NCBI GenBank assembly: GCA_025526995.1
Contig: JAHLKG010000011.1
Span: 558,001-622,000 of the forward strand
Origin: Powellomyces hirtus
Taxonomy: Eukaryota; Chytridiomycota; Chytridiomycetes; Spizellomycetales; Powellomycetaceae
DNA length: 64,000 nucleotides
Direction of reading: 5' to 3'
In this document: positions 1 to 12,940 of the stretch, piece after piece
Position numbering within the stretch: position 1 is the stretch's first letter
How the letters are laid out: every line of letters begins with the position of its first letter
Made by a program: the position numbers and the translations under genes
The notes under the pieces: model-generated
The model's input: only the letters and a program-made list of their open reading frames with translations
Databases searched by the model: none
Told to the model about the DNA's origin: nothing

Positions 1-582
1 TTTCGAGATAGCTCTTGTCGGATGTTGACTGTTGCTCCTCCCGTGGAATGCGTCTTACACGAATTGACCACTTGCCATCCTTCCACGAAGCTCGTATAAT
101 CTCGTGCCCAAACCGAATGTACTTTCCAAGACCAAAATGCTCAGAATAGGAGCTGAGATACTGTCGAACGATGTGATGGGTGGGATATAGCGGTGTTCCA
201 GCGGGGAAGGGGTGTGCTGTGAACCTCATGATAGGATGGGGAAGGTTCGTAGTAAGTGAGTCGTAGATTGGGGTCGAGGGCAGATCCGGCGGCGTCGCCG
301 TCTTAGAAGGGACCCTGCAGAAAACAAGTTCATCGACAATGAAATCTAACAATCACTGGAGATTTTCAAAACTTTGTTCTGCCGTATGTACCACACTCCG
401 CCAACCTCCGCTTGCTTCTCCAGGGCCACAATATCCCATGTTGAAGTCTGTGGACAATCGATAAATGCTTTCAACGTAGCCAGTCCACATGCTCCGGCGC
501 CCACAATGCATAGGCGTTTTGCAGGTACTTGGTCGGAGGCCATGTCGGTGCGCAGAACCTCGAAAGCAACGATTCCGTTCAT
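1..582 (-). CDS. Flavin-containing monooxygenase, 5' part (runs off the window)
   Basis: N-terminal part of an FAD/NADPH-dependent flavin monooxygenase; these enzymes hydroxylate soft nucleophiles such as amines or sulphides. The first exon carries the FAD-binding Rossmann motif (GAGACGLATLKAF) followed by EKQAEVGGVW. A 77-nt intron (315..391, GTACAT donor, CTGCAG acceptor) joins the second exon in frame, which reads TPIYDSLTTNLPHPIMRF, a characteristic FMO segment. The exons are 392..582 and 1..314. The ATG at 543 (MASDQVPAKRLC) is closer to the usual family start than the ATG at 582; both are in frame. The 3' part, including the NADPH site, lies outside the window, so substrate and completeness cannot be judged. 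It is divergent from POL2. Confidence 0.85.
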
Positions 583-614
583 GACAATCTAGAATCTTGC
601 GGACGTCACAACCA

Positions 615-622
615 TCACGTGA
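615..622. promoter_or_regulatory. TCACGTGA palindrome in the FMO/POL2 divergent promoter
   Basis: An 8-bp palindrome containing the CACGTG E-box core lies between the divergent starts of the monooxygenase and POL2. Octamers of this form are known binding sites for bHLH factors such as Cbf1 in fungi. Use of the site here is inferred only from sequence and position. Confidence 0.35.
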
Positions 623-751
623 TGCAGCCTGTGTTCGGACATGAGCATTTCGGACACAAATGCTAATCGTCAAGCACATTTTGCCTCAGCTTCCCGTTTC
701 TTGCACAAACCACTAACGCTATGAGGCATCGGTAACTAATTGATTAATAAC

Positions 752-3700
752 ATGACTTTCGGTATTCCACCCTCACGTGGAGGAAGGGGAGGAGGCAGAG
801 GGAGATGGGGCGGAAAGTATCGCGGTGGAAAGGGAAATGGTTACAAGAAACGGGGCCCAAGCACCTGGTCCAACCACCTGTCTCGACATAGTCACAGCGG
901 ACCATCCGAGTCCACTGAGCATGATGACGCTTCTATTGCCGCAGACCCCGAATCCACCGCAGTGCCCACTGATCTATCGATTGAGGAGGCTCAGGCACAA
1001 GGAGAAGCCGCTTGGGAGGCCTCGGACACCCTTGAGGCTCAAATTGAGGAGGTGAAAGCTCGAGACGAGTTGGATGAGAAAATGGGATTCTGGAGATACA
1101 GGGAGGGACCAGAGAAGCTGGGATGGATGGTCAATATGCACCCGGTAGGTTAAGCGACGATTCACATGCACAATGGAAACCGACAACTGACCTGCACACA
1201 TTATCAGACTCTAGTAATGGACGGAGAGTGGCCGAGTGGAAAGTCTGCGGCTGACTTATATTTCCTGGAAGAAGATGGGGAGACATTCAAGGCTACGATT
1301 GTGTATGAACCTTACTTTTTCGTTATCTGCAAGGTAAGTCGGAGAGTTTGCTGAGAAGCGGTCTCCCTCTCTCTTAAGTCTTGCACTTCTCATTTAGCCA
1401 GGAGCAGAACCCGATGTTGAGGAGTATGTTCGCAAACGCTTCAATAAAGTTGTCCTGTCAGTTGAGCGCGTTGAGAAAGATGATCTGGAGATGGTGCGTT
1501 TCGCGTATTGGCACGATTCCCAGAACATGTCTCACGATCATCGTTCCTGGCAGCCAAATCACCTTCTCGGCCACAAACGAACGCTGCTGAAGCTGAGATT
1601 CTGGAACATGCAAAACCTGCTCACAGTTCGCAAGGCACTTCTACCTGCTGTCGCAAGAAACCTAAAGAAGCAGGAAACATCAGGGGGCTATGAGGATGTT
1701 GCGGAGTGAGTTACCGTCAAGCTCGATGTGCTGCCGAGACCGACATTATCACTTATGCGTGTATAAAGATTGCATTCCAATCAGAATTCCATGAAACCCG
1801 GACAATCTTCTACTCGTGACGCGTTGGACTTCGTGGTCGACGTGCGGGAGTATGACGTTCTCTACTACATCAGAGCCGCAATCGATTGTGGTATGTTGTT
1901 GAAGCGCGGAGATCCGGATCTCGAGTTTGCAGGTTGGAAGCGTTCTAAGTTTTACGGTCTGGATTTAGATCTGCGAGTGGGCTTATGGTACAATGTTAAG
2001 GCGTTTCAAGGGTCCATTACCATTGAACCACGACCGGATAAAGTGAAGCGTGCGGATCCAGTGGTGCTTGCGTTCGACATTGAGACTACGAAGCTTCCGC
2101 TCAAGTTTCCCGACGCTGCGATTGACGCAATCATGATGATATCATACATGATTGATGGGCAGGTGAAGTCAAATCACCTCGCCAGATGATAGTCACGGAC
2201 CTGTTGACCAATGCCTGACGTGCAGGGCTTTCTCATAACCAACCGAGAGATCGTCAGTGAGGACATTGATGATTTTGAATATACCCCGAAGCCTGAGTAT
2301 GAAGGGCCTTTTACAATTTTCAATGAACCGGATGAGGTACTATCGTTCATCGAGATGAAAGCCATTCTCTTCCATCTTAAGATTTTCGCTGTTGATAGGA
2401 AGCTTTGATACGGCGGTTCTTTGAACACATCCAAAGTTCGCGCCCAACTGTCATAGTCACATATAACGGAGATTTTTTCGATTGGCCATTCGTGGACAAG
2501 CGAGCCACGCTACACGGAATTGACATGAAACAAGTACGTTATCTCTGTCCTGATCCATCAAAGGCGCAGTTCAATGATCTCATCAAGAGTTTTACTATGT
2601 ATAGGAGATTGGCTTCTGTAAAGATGCCAATGATGAATACAAAAGTTTCTACGCCATACATATGGATGCATTCTGCTGGGTGAAGCGAGACAGTTATCTA
2701 CCGCAGGGAAGTCAAGGCTTGAAGGTGAGAATGCTGGATCGGGAGGCTCAGATAGATCAGAAGTGAAGGCACTGAAATCATTTCAATCAGGCGGTGACGA
2801 CGGCGAAGCTGGGTTACAATCCTATGGAACTGGACCCTGAAGACATGACGAGGTGTGTGTACGTTGTGCTCTCAGAACCAGTGTAGGGACTCACCTGACT
2901 ATATGCAGATTTGCCTCTGAGGAGCCCCAAACCTTGGCGCAATATTCCGTTTCCGATGCAGTCGCAACGTATTATCTCTACATGAAATACGTCCACCCGT
3001 TCATCTTTTCCTTGTGCAACATTATTCCAATGAATCCAGATGATGTGTTGCGAAGAGGTAGTGGAACTCTCTGCGAAACGTTGCTGATGGTTCAAGCTTT
3101 TCAAGTGAATGTCATTATGCCGAACAAACACACCGACAAGTTCAACCAGTTTTTTGACGGACATCTCCTGGAAAGTGAAACATATGTTGGAGGCCACGTC
3201 GAGGCGCTAGAAGCTGGAGTCTTCCGAAGCGATCTGCCAACAAAGTTTCGACTTGTGCCGGAAGCCTTCCAACAGCTGATAGATGAGATCGACGCCGCAC
3301 TGCGATTCAGTATCGTTGTAGAGGGCGATCTTGCTTTGAACGATGTGGTCAACTATGACGAAGTCAAGGCGCAGATAATAGAATCCTTGGAAAATCTCCG
3401 CGATATTCCCAATCGGCTCGAGAAGCCTTCCATCTATCACTTGGATGTTGCAGCTATGTATCCCAACATCATTCTCACAAACCGTTTGCAACCGGATGCC
3501 ATCGTGGAAGAAGAAACTTGCGCGGCATGTGACTTCAACCAAGGGCCGGGTAGTAGCTGTCAGCGAAAGATGACATGGTCGTGGCGTGGTGAATACTTCC
3601 CAGCCAAGAGGAGCGAATACAACATGATTCGCAACCAAATGGAGCAAGAAAAATTCCCAGGTCGATTTCCAACCGACGCCCCGCGGGCTTTCCATGATCT

Positions 3701-6700
3701 GCGACCCCACGAACAGAGCGCGGCCATCAAGAAGCGTCTTTCAACATACAGTCGAAAAGTGTACAACAAAATTCACGAAACAAAAGTTGTTGCGAAGGAA
3801 AGCATCGTTTGTCAGAGGGAAAACCCGTTCTATGTGGACACTGTTAGAGCGTTTCGAGACCGTCGTTACGAGTATAAAGGTCTTTTGAAGACTTGGAAGA
3901 AAAAGCTGGACGACGCTAGTGGGGAGGGCGATTTGACCAAAGTGGATGAGGCGAAGAAGCTGATTGTGGTGTATGACTCGCTTCAGTTGGCCCACAAGTC
4001 CGTACCTGTTTAAAGTTTGCCATATCTAAACGCCCATCTGCTCACACTTTACAATCCACAGATGTATTCTCAACTCTTTCTATGGATATGTGATGAGGAA
4101 AGGAGCTCGCTGGTACTCCATGGAAATGGCTGGCATCGTATGTCTGACAGGCGCAAAGATCATCCAGTTGGCACGTGCACGAGTCGAGCAGATCGGCAGA
4201 CCATTAGAACTCGACACGGACGGAATCTGGTGTATCTTCCCGGCTACTTTCCCCGAGAACTTTGCTTTCAAACTGAAGAACGGAAAAGTTTTCCCAATCT
4301 CCTATCCATGTGTCATGTTGAATCATCTGGTTCACGACCAGTTTACGAATCACCAGTACCAACAACTGGAAGATAAGGGAAAGAAGACTTACTCCACGCG
4401 AAGCGAAAACAGTATTTTCTTTGAGGTTGATGGACCCTATCGAGCGATGATTTTACCCTCCAGTACCGAGGAAGACAAGCTTTTGAAGAAGCGTTACGCT
4501 GTGTTCAACGACGACGGGACGCTGGCCGAACTGAAAGGATTCGAGGTGAAACGTCGTGGAGAATTGAAGCTGATCAAGATCTTCCAAAGCCAGATCTTCA
4601 AGGTTTTCTTGGAAGGTCTCACATTGGAAGAGTGTTACTCGGCCGTTGCGCGGGTGGCCAATCAATGGTTGGACGTTCTGTACTCGAAAGGGGCTCATCT
4701 GGACGATAACGAGCTGTTTGACCTCATTTCGGAGAACAGAAATATGAGCAAAAGCTTGGAACAATATGGAGCGCAAAAGAGTACATCGATCAGCACAGCT
4801 AAACGATTGGCTGAATTCCTCGGTGATCAAATGGTCAAAGACAAGGGTCTGAACTGCAAGTTTGTGATATCATGCAAGCCCTTTGGCCTGCCAGTTTCAG
4901 AGCGAGCCATCCCCGTGGTCATCTTCCAGGCAGAGGCTGGCGTTCGAAAGCACTTCCTGAGGAAGTGGCTAAAAGATAACTCGATGCAAACGTTCGACAT
5001 CAGAGACATTCTGGATTGGCAGTACTACTTGGAACGATTTGGAAGTGTCATCCAAAAACTCATTACTATCCCTGCGGCGATGCAGGGTGTCACCAACCCA
5101 GTGACGAGAGTCCGTCATCCTGATTGGCTGTTCAAGCGTGTGGCAGCGAAAGACGACAAGACAAAACAGTTTAGAATCACCGAGATGTTCAAGAAACGAG
5201 TTCCCGGCGAAGAGAACCAAACGGCTGAAAGTCTGAAAATTCTTCCGCTGAACGGAGGCTCAGATGCTGAAAATCATGACACAGGAGATGGACCGGTCAT
5301 GGCCGATCTTGAGGATATTGGTTCAGGAAAGACTTCAGCCATGAGAGCCGTAGGAGTCATGCCAGTGGTAACAAAAACGTCCAAGGTTCTCGGAAAACGG
5401 AAGACCCGAGTTCAGCAAAACGCTCCGCAACGGATCCAGGAAGATTATTCGATGTTACCAATGAGAGATCAGCCAGAGAATCAGCCGGATCCAAATGCTA
5501 ATTATGGCGGTTGGTTGGACTTTCAAAAACGGAAGTGGAAGCGACGAAGAGCCCAGCGAGAAATGCAAAAAGCTCTATTTGGGGCCGCGGAAGTGGTACC
5601 GAATGACCCCTCGATCGCGCATTCTGGCGCTTTGGGTGTTCAGAATTTCTTCAGGCGACAAACGCAGAACATCCTTGCATCTTCTTGGCAAATTTTGCAG
5701 ATTGCTGAAACGGACACTCCGGGGGACTTCAGGGTCTGGGCACTTGTGGAAGGCACCTTACATGCTATGAAGTTATCGGTTCCTCGAACTCTGTACGTCA
5801 ACAGTCGAATTCCAGATCCCGATGAAAATTCGGATCGCGTCGGGGTGAGGATGATACGGCGGGTGCGAACGCTGCCCAGATCACACCCATGCCTCTACCT
5901 GTACGAGATGACGATGTCTGAACCGTTCTATCGCGAGAACTCGGGCATGTTTGCCTCGATGTCGAACCATCAGGAGATAGAGGGCGTCTACGAAACCCAG
6001 ATTCCACTGCTTTTCCGTGCCCTTATCAAGCTCGGATGTGTTGCTGCTGTGGACCGAAAACGCATGCTCAATGGACGAGGATTAGAAGATGGATTCGATT
6101 TGGACGAAGTCATACACAAACCGATTGACGGTCATAACCCATATCTGGGGCCTGGCACTCATTTAAATTACCTCTACCTATTCCATGCGGGCAGTGGAAG
6201 TCGACAGATCCTTGGATTGTTTTCAACGGCAGCCAAACGCGCGTGGCAATTCATCATCGATCCAGCGAAGAACAAGGATGCGGTACCGAACCTCAGAAGG
6301 CTTTTCTGTGAACAACTGGCTGAAATGGGCTTTGGCACAACGCCGGCCGCGACCCAGTCAGGTCCATCACGTGGCGGTGTTTCTACTGACGCAGACCCAT
6401 TTGAGTACGGAGACGACATTGAGGTCACAACGACAATATCCGCGACAGAGATTGGCGCGATGGTCGCGGTGAACCGTACTCTGAGAGAATACCAAAGTCA
6501 AAAGAGAGGCGCCACCATCCTGGCTCTTCAATCGCCGAAAACGTCCAGACATCTGCTGATGGACGGAATCTCACTCATCCATGATTTCCCCGTTATTTCA
6601 ATTCCGGCTCATCGGAAAGACTTGGCCTTTCCTGCCCTTAGTTGGCAGCAATACGCATGCAAGAGGATGGTGTCGCACTATCTGCATTTGAGTGGTTTCC

Positions 6701-8559
6701 TCAAAGAACGCATTGCTCTCTCCAGATATGCCGACGTTCCATTTTGCAATTTTGCTGATGACTATACCTCGTTTGTTGCGGATCTCGGACTTGCCCGACG
6801 ATTGAAGCGAGCCGACATGATATTGTGGTACTCTGCATCCAACAAGCCAGATCTAGGAGGACGTGAGCAAGACGATAATAGATTCGAACTGGATGAGGTG
6901 GTCAATCCGGAAATGAACGTGCCTGGATCATACGAAACCGTTTGCATTGAGATCCAAGTATGGGACCTGGCACTCAACACACTGATGCATTCGGGGGCGA
7001 TCAACGACATGGACGGAGCGACTGGAGCATTGGGTGGAGGAAACTTTGCAGCAGTTGGTCACTTGATGGATGACTACACGAAGGAATTGAATGAGGATGG
7101 CGAAGAAGTGACAAAAAATGCTGCCATCAGTGTTGATGAAAGCCAAGTAACACCGGCGACTTTCAGCGTTCTCAAGTCTATGGTAATGGGATGGGCAGAT
7201 GAAGTCCGGAGACGTAACCGATTTGCATCCTATCTTCTCGAACATCTGTATCGATGGCTGACGTCGTCCTCGTCACGCTTGTTTGATCCCGCTCTATTCT
7301 CACTTGTCCATGGTCTGATGCGGAGGATTTTTGTTCAACTCATCGCAGAGTTTAAACGACTTGGAAGCAAGATTGTCTTCGCAACATTCGACAAAATCGT
7401 ACTTGCTACCAGTAAAACCGACATGCAAACGGCAATAGGGTATGGGAAGTACGTTTTGGAAGCTATCCAGAAAAAGCCGATGTTCGAGACACTGGAGCTC
7501 AAAGCGGACAAGTACTGGGGGTTCCTGATGTGGATGGACGCACACAACTTTGGCGGTGTGCAATGCGACAACGCAGCCGCGCTCATCACCATGCATACCA
7601 CGATACAAGAAGGCGACGAGAGACCCAAGCCAAACTTGATAGCGGACATGGAGTGGAACATTGGGGAGTATCTGCCTCCGGCCGTTCAGCAAAGGTTCAT
7701 GAAGACCATTGCCGAATACATATTCGAGATTCAAACCTTCAAGCAGAAGGCGCTGACTCACATGCCAAGTGACGGGGAAGCGCCTAGCATTACGGAGACC
7801 GGAGACAATTCGCCATTAACAGCATTCCTCCGAGATTTGGTCAACACACGCGTAAAGCAGAGGCTTCTTCGAATAGTGCCAGATATCGTGCGGAAGCGCG
7901 ATGGGAATGGCGATCCAAATGCCTACATTTTTCCATCGCTTCCAGGATCCCACCTTACGATGACCAATCCGGCTCTTGAGTTTTCGAAATGCATCAGCGC
8001 AGTCTTTGGTTTGCATCCTGGAATTGAACGCGAGGTTCGCGTCCTGAAAAGAGATATGCTTTCTCTAATCGGAGCACGAGAATTCAGCAACGAGGCAAAG
8101 TTCATGAATCCATGCGAACCTTTCAGGCTTCCTCAAGTCATTTGCGAGTTTTGTAACTATTGTCGAGATCTGGATCTGACTCGCGACAAGGACCTCCTGC
8201 CACGGCATTTAGACGACGGAGGGGAAGCAGATGCGGATGGGGACGTCATCAAAGGAATTGCATGGTCTTGTCCTGCTTGTCAGACCGAGTACGACAAACA
8301 AGCAATTGAGCAGCGTCTCGTTGATGTCGTTCAACGGCGATTGGCAGCATGGCAGCAGCAGGATGTCAAGTGCAGTCGTTGTCGAATGGTGAAGGCCGAG
8401 GACATGAGAGAACACTGCGCGTCATGTTCAGGACTCGTAAACACGGAATGGTCTCGGGAAGAGTTTGTGCGACGAACAAAGGTGTTTTCGAACATTGCAC
8501 GGTTCCATGACATGAGACTGCTGAGGGAAATTGTGGGCTGGGTCTTGGAGATTGTATAG
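752..8559 (+). CDS. POL2: DNA polymerase epsilon catalytic subunit
   Basis: Leading-strand replicative polymerase with 3'-5' proofreading, about 2365 residues, close to other POL2 proteins. Exons: 752..1144, 1208..1333, 1398..1493, 1554..1705, 1769..1890, 1969..2162, 2226..2336, 2399..2533, 2605..2724, 2791..2852, 2909..3997, 4062..8559. The N-terminus is RGG-rich. The exonuclease has FDIETT (about 2075), [10 protein letters not shown] (about 2463) and [13 protein letters not shown] (about 2945). Polymerase motif A is [16 protein letters not shown] (about 3442) and motif C is LDTDG (about 4212). The inactive second B-family half follows, then two cysteine modules: CEFCNYC with CPAC, and CSRCR with CASC, the latter possibly an Fe-S site. 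The 1706..1768 intron is the least certain; a donor at 1698 with an acceptor at 1784 also keeps frame. The start is the first ATG in the frame. Confidence 0.98.
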
Positions 8560-8714
8560 AGGACTGCGTGGTTTAGAGTGTTATCTAATTTGCTTGTACA
8601 TTATTCCCGTTCATTTGAAAAAGCATTCCATAGTGATTAGTTCTGAATGCCCAAACGATGCGCTGCCTATCTATGAACAGATGGCGGGCGATCTATTTTT
8701 AAACAGGATCCTAT

Positions 8715-10155
8715 CTACGATACCAAGAATTTGAAGTTCTGATAGAAAGTGAGCATCGGATTTTCGCCCGACTTTGTTCTCGTTCCAGCGAGATTGGCGT
8801 TCTTCTGCAAAAACTCTTGTTGAGTCATGACCTGTCCAGAGTGACCCGTTTCGCCACAAGCGATGTTGTAAATATCCCGCATCAGCTCGAAATTGGTGGG
8901 AAAGAAGATGTCAAACCAGCCCGGTTGTACAAGGTACGTGGAGCATGGAATCATCATCCCCTGATATCTCGTCTGGACAACTGGAGCGTTGATTCCGGGG
9001 ACTGCATCCGGGAGGGCATCAAAATCAGATAAGATGAGCCGGTGTTTCGGGAAATGTTCCTTGAGCTGGTCAAAGAGCTTCAAGCACATTGTCGGAAGGA
9101 ACTCGGGCTCCGTCAGATTTGGCGCAAATGGGAGGGTAGCGCGAAGTTTGCGGGCAAGACGGTTGCCTTGCAGGGGAGACCGAAATCCAGTCTGTTCGCG
9201 CAGAGCCAGGTATCGTTGAATCATCGGGTCAGTGACTGGCTCGTACGCTTCCTGATAATCACCGTCTTCGTCAATCAGCACCACGCCTTGCCGTGGAACA
9301 CCAGAGGTGTAATCATATCGAACCAGATCGTGCGAGAAATTGTCCTAATGAAACGCCATTTAGCACCAGGCAATCGAAACAAGGTGCTCGGAAAGCATGC
9401 CACTCACAATGACTTCCATTGCAATCATAAAACAAGCGCGCGGAACATGCTCATTCCAGGTAAAGATTGACTGATTGATGATTTCGACACACTTGTGTCG
9501 TTGTGAGACCTGCCTCACATCCTGGCGTTCCGTTTGTCTTTCAGCCAATTTGGAACTGATCTCAATAATGCGGTACCGTGTGCGTCGATACAGTTCCGGC
9601 TCGTGCTCTTTGATGTAATCGAGAATGTTGACCATCAGAGTTCCGTTTCCAGCTCCGACTTCGTAGATAACCAGTTCGTCGCTCCCTCGGTTGTCGCGTT
9701 TGTACTCTGACACGATATGCCTTGCTAAAGCAAACCCATACCACGGCTGTATTGGGAGAAACTCTATGAGTAGCAGATGGTGGAAACGAATGCTTCACGC
9801 TGATACCCACCTTAAACAATTCAGTCGGCGTGTGCCAGACCTGTCGTGCAATATCGTTGACATCGTTATACTCCCCTTCCACCTCTCTGTAAAGCTCGGA
9901 CAAATGGTTCATGAACGCATAACTGTCTCGAATTTCATTGAATGGGATGTTCTTTTCCGGGCTGAAGATGAAGGCCTTCTTTGAGAAGTATCCATAGGCA
10001 GGGTTGTAAAGGGAATCGTCGATAAAGTCTCGAACGAGCATTCGCGCGCATTTGGGCGGAGTTGACTCTTTGGCAGCATTTTCACTAGTGAGTCGGCGGT
10101 ATGTATTGATCGGTACTGGAACATGCCCTTCTACCGGCGCCACTCTTTTGTCCAT
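8715..10155 (-). CDS. MidA/NDUFAF7-family (DUF185) SAM-dependent methyltransferase
   Basis: Three exons (9811..10155, 9408..9746, 8715..9344) join in frame to 437 residues. The N-terminal region has NPAYGYFSKKAF; the core has PWYGFALARHIVSEY then the SAM-binding glycine motif YEVGAGNGTLMVNIL, followed by YRIIEIS and MEVIDNFSHDLVRY across the second intron. This is the order found in the DUF185/MidA family. NDUFAF7 in that family methylates an arginine of a complex I subunit in mitochondria; fungal members of this branch are less well characterised, so the substrate is not assigned. No clear targeting peptide is visible. A small upstream exon (ATG near 10255, MAAQSAQTT) might precede the chosen ATG, but I could not join it in frame. 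Its stop lies 155 nt from the POL2 stop, convergent. Confidence 0.85.
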
Positions 10156-10567
10156 GCCATCCCTATGAAATCAGAACCGTTTGAGCCTTGAGAGAAGCCA
10201 CTCGCAAAGGCCCGTCATGTCAAAATGTACCAGTAGTTTGTGCGGACTGGGCCGCCATGGTGGAATCCGCGTGATATTCCAGTCTCTGGTAGTGTAGCTC
10301 GGAGCCACTTATGTATCGTGCTCTGACACGTTTGTTGTCCGGCTCGCAAGACTTGCCGTCTGGACATCTTTTTGTGAAAGCTTTTGTTTTGGGTTTTTGG
10401 CAGCAGCGCGTTGAAAACATCGTACGCGCAACCTTAAAATGGGTTCCACGAAACGAACAGAAGGAACATGAGCACAACCATGAATTCAAAAACAGATAAT
10501 GATATGCAGAATGAATATAATTATAATTTACATGCGCATTGCGTTACATGCGGCACAAGGGAAGCCT
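10156..10567. other. Intergenic spacer between MidA-like gene and RCL1
   Basis: About 410 nt between two genes read in the same direction. It should hold the 3' UTR of RCL1 and the promoter of the MidA-like gene. I see no further gene; one minus-strand reading frame here (10220..10489) could include an unplaced 5' exon of the MidA-like gene. Confidence 0.5.
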
Positions 10568-11937
10568 CTAGGCGACCTTCTTGCTTGTGTTTGTGTAACC
10601 GGACCCAAGGCATGTCAGTATGACCGTTTGATTGGAGTGATCTGGCGTGATTTTGAATGTGATGCCCAGAAACGCCTTGATGTCCCTGAGATATTGTATT
10701 CTGATGGAGGTGAAACGGAAAATAAGTAATCTCATCTTCAACGAGGACAATGCGTTCACCCTGGCGTCTTACGTGAAGGGTGACAGTGCAGAGACTCGGA
10801 TCTTTCCCACATCTTCCGGTCCCAGTGCCAAAAACAGCACACCCAGCCACTGACTCGATGTGTCAAAACAGCCCCCCTTCTTTATCTCCTGCAGTAACCG
10901 TCGCGCTGTATGTGTTCCAAGATCCTCTGGTGTTGGGAAATGGTAGTCATTCACCAACATGCTCTCCCCTCCCCTCTTGCTCTCGGTTTCATTGTCAACG
11001 TCCGTTCCGGTGGTGGGTCTCCGTGGCTGGAACGCACATTCGGCTGAAAGTAATCCTCCGGTGGTAGTTTCGGCGACCAGCGTCAATGCATATCCGGGAG
11101 ACATTCCACTCTCGGCTCCTTTGTACACGTCGGTGTAAACGTAGACGTCGGGGATGTAGCGGGTCAACATTCCACGAGAGGCTTCGACCACTCGATTGGC
11201 CATTTGGGGGGACACTCGAGTGGCATACGCTATGCCTCGAATGCGTTTAATTTGCCCCTCTTCTATGAACTGTACGGCTTTCAGTTGCCGTACGACAGGG
11301 CAGCGGAAGTAGATTTCGCCTCCTCCTTTCGGCGCAGCTCCCCTCTTGCTGATCTAGATAGATCAGTTGCCGGTTTAGCTCAAGAAAAGAATGGAATGTC
11401 GGGGTGCTTCACTCATGTTACCTTGAGCTCCAAATCATCTTCCACTCCGAAGCGCTTCAAGTGCGGCAAAAGCAGCGTTCTTATCGAGTCAACAGAAACA
11501 TCCACATTGTCGTTTGTAACTCCGGTCATGGTCACTTGCAGCGGGTGCTTCCCGAAGGGCCCCAATGCAATCAGAGGTTCCAAAAAGTAACCGATAGCTC
11601 GTGACGGCGGGCAGTCATGGCGGACTTTGCCGCCCATTATGACTCCTGGTCGATACACAACGCTGGTTCCAGTGTATGAGATTTCGATGGTACATCCGTT
11701 TGTCACTTTCTCCAAAAGTCGCAGAAAGCTCGCCTCATAGTCTACATAAGAAAAGTAGGGAATGTCAGTTGTTGGGCATTTCGCTAAAATTCCCTTCAGG
11801 TCCTAAAACAGCGTACCAGCTAAACCCGTATTGTCCTCATCGTCCGACCTGATCTTATCGATTCTGATAGGTCGATTGCTGACCGTCGCCAGAAGGAGTC
11901 GTTGACGAAAAAAGTTGTGACCTTCGAACCCCAACAT
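10568..11937 (-). CDS. RCL1: RNA 3'-terminal phosphate cyclase-like protein (18S rRNA processing)
   Basis: Nucleolar factor for early 18S pre-rRNA cleavage (A0-A2), partner of Bms1 in the small-subunit processome. Four exons (11817..11937, 11422..11741, 10773..11353, 10568..10700) give 384 residues, near the usual family length. Visible motifs in order are GHNFFRQRLLLATVS, PIRIDKIRSDD, the cyclase-fold segment GGKVRHDCPPSRAIGYFLEP, GAAPKGGGEIYFRCPV, KRIRGIAYATRVSPQMANR, SPGYALTLVAETTTGG and a C-terminal TCLGSGYTNTSKKV. Exon 4 restores the DIKAFLGITFKI segment typical of RCL1. RCL1 proteins resemble RNA cyclases but lack that activity; the divergent start and the C-terminal segment fit RCL1 better than RtcA. 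It is divergent from TIM22 with 316 nt between start codons. Confidence 0.95.
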
Positions 11938-12253
11938 GCTTGCTCGAAAAGGCGAAATGAAAGGAAAGAGTTCGTTCGCGGTTCTGAATGCTCGTGCAGG
12001 AATCTCGCGTAACGACGGGCGGACTGTTTTCGACTTGCTAGTGACTTGAAGTAAAACTTTTCCTTGTATGAATTCTGTAAACGAGTGCAAATATTGGGTG
12101 GGGCAGTCCAGCACCTTTTGTCTTCTTGTCGAGTTTCTGAGACGCGGTGCTTTTCGACAAAAAAATTTCAGACGCGACGTTGACCATCCTGCCCGCTTCG
12201 GAAGTTGCAGAACCTTTCCCTCTGTGAATAATTTAACAAAACACAATCATAAG

Positions 12254-12818
12254 ATGAACTCTTCTCAAGATGCATCGCAAGCGCCCACTGCCGGCGGCAT
12301 GTTCGGAAACGTAGACCCGCAGCAGATGGCTGCTCAAGCCGTTATGGAGTCGTGTCCCGCAAAGGTGGTCATGAGCGGAGCAATGGGTTTCGCTCTTGGA
12401 GGAGCATTCGGCATGTTCATGTCCAGTGTGGACTGGGGAATGAACACGGAAGAATTCCAGGTTAGCAGACGTTGTCTTACGAAAACTTCTTGATGTTTTT
12501 TTTCAGTGTGTTAATTAATGGTTGTCGTCCTTGCAGAAACTTTCCACGAAGGAACAACTGAAACTCACAGCGAGGGATATGGGAAAACGGTCTTTCTCTT
12601 CTGCCAAGAATTTTGCGACTGTGGGTGCTGTCTTTGCGGGAACAGAATGTCTGATCGAGACATATCGGGCCAAGAACGACATCTGGAATGGCGTATCAGC
12701 TGGGTGCATCACGGGCGGCGTGTTGGCAGCCAAAGCAGGGCCTCAAGCGGTGGTGGCTGGATGCGTGACATTTGCGGCATTCTCGGCCGCGATCGACTAC
12801 TACATGAAGAGCGAATAG
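12254..12818 (+). CDS. TIM22: Mitochondrial import inner membrane translocase subunit Tim22
   Basis: Channel-forming subunit of the carrier translocase that inserts polytopic carriers into the mitochondrial inner membrane. Two exons (12254..12460 and 12537..12818, intron of 76 nt with GTTAGC donor and TTGCAG acceptor) give 162 residues. The protein shows the Tim17/22/23 fold: a first helix [19 protein letters not shown], a loop with [21 protein letters not shown], and two further glycine/alanine-rich helices. Family members carry conserved cysteines; here they sit before helix 1 (MESCPAK) and in FAGTECLIE. It may help insert the RIM2-type carrier encoded at 24.5-26.2 kb, since such carriers are Tim22 substrates in general. 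Confidence 0.95.
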
Positions 12819-12940
12819 ATAGTACCCATGAGGATTTAGATGAAGAGTTCAGTATGTATGTACATAGTATAGAATTAATGTTTTGGGGATCAGGGCGAAT
12901 GGATAACTCGAACATCAGCATCAGACGTTCCCAAGAGGAG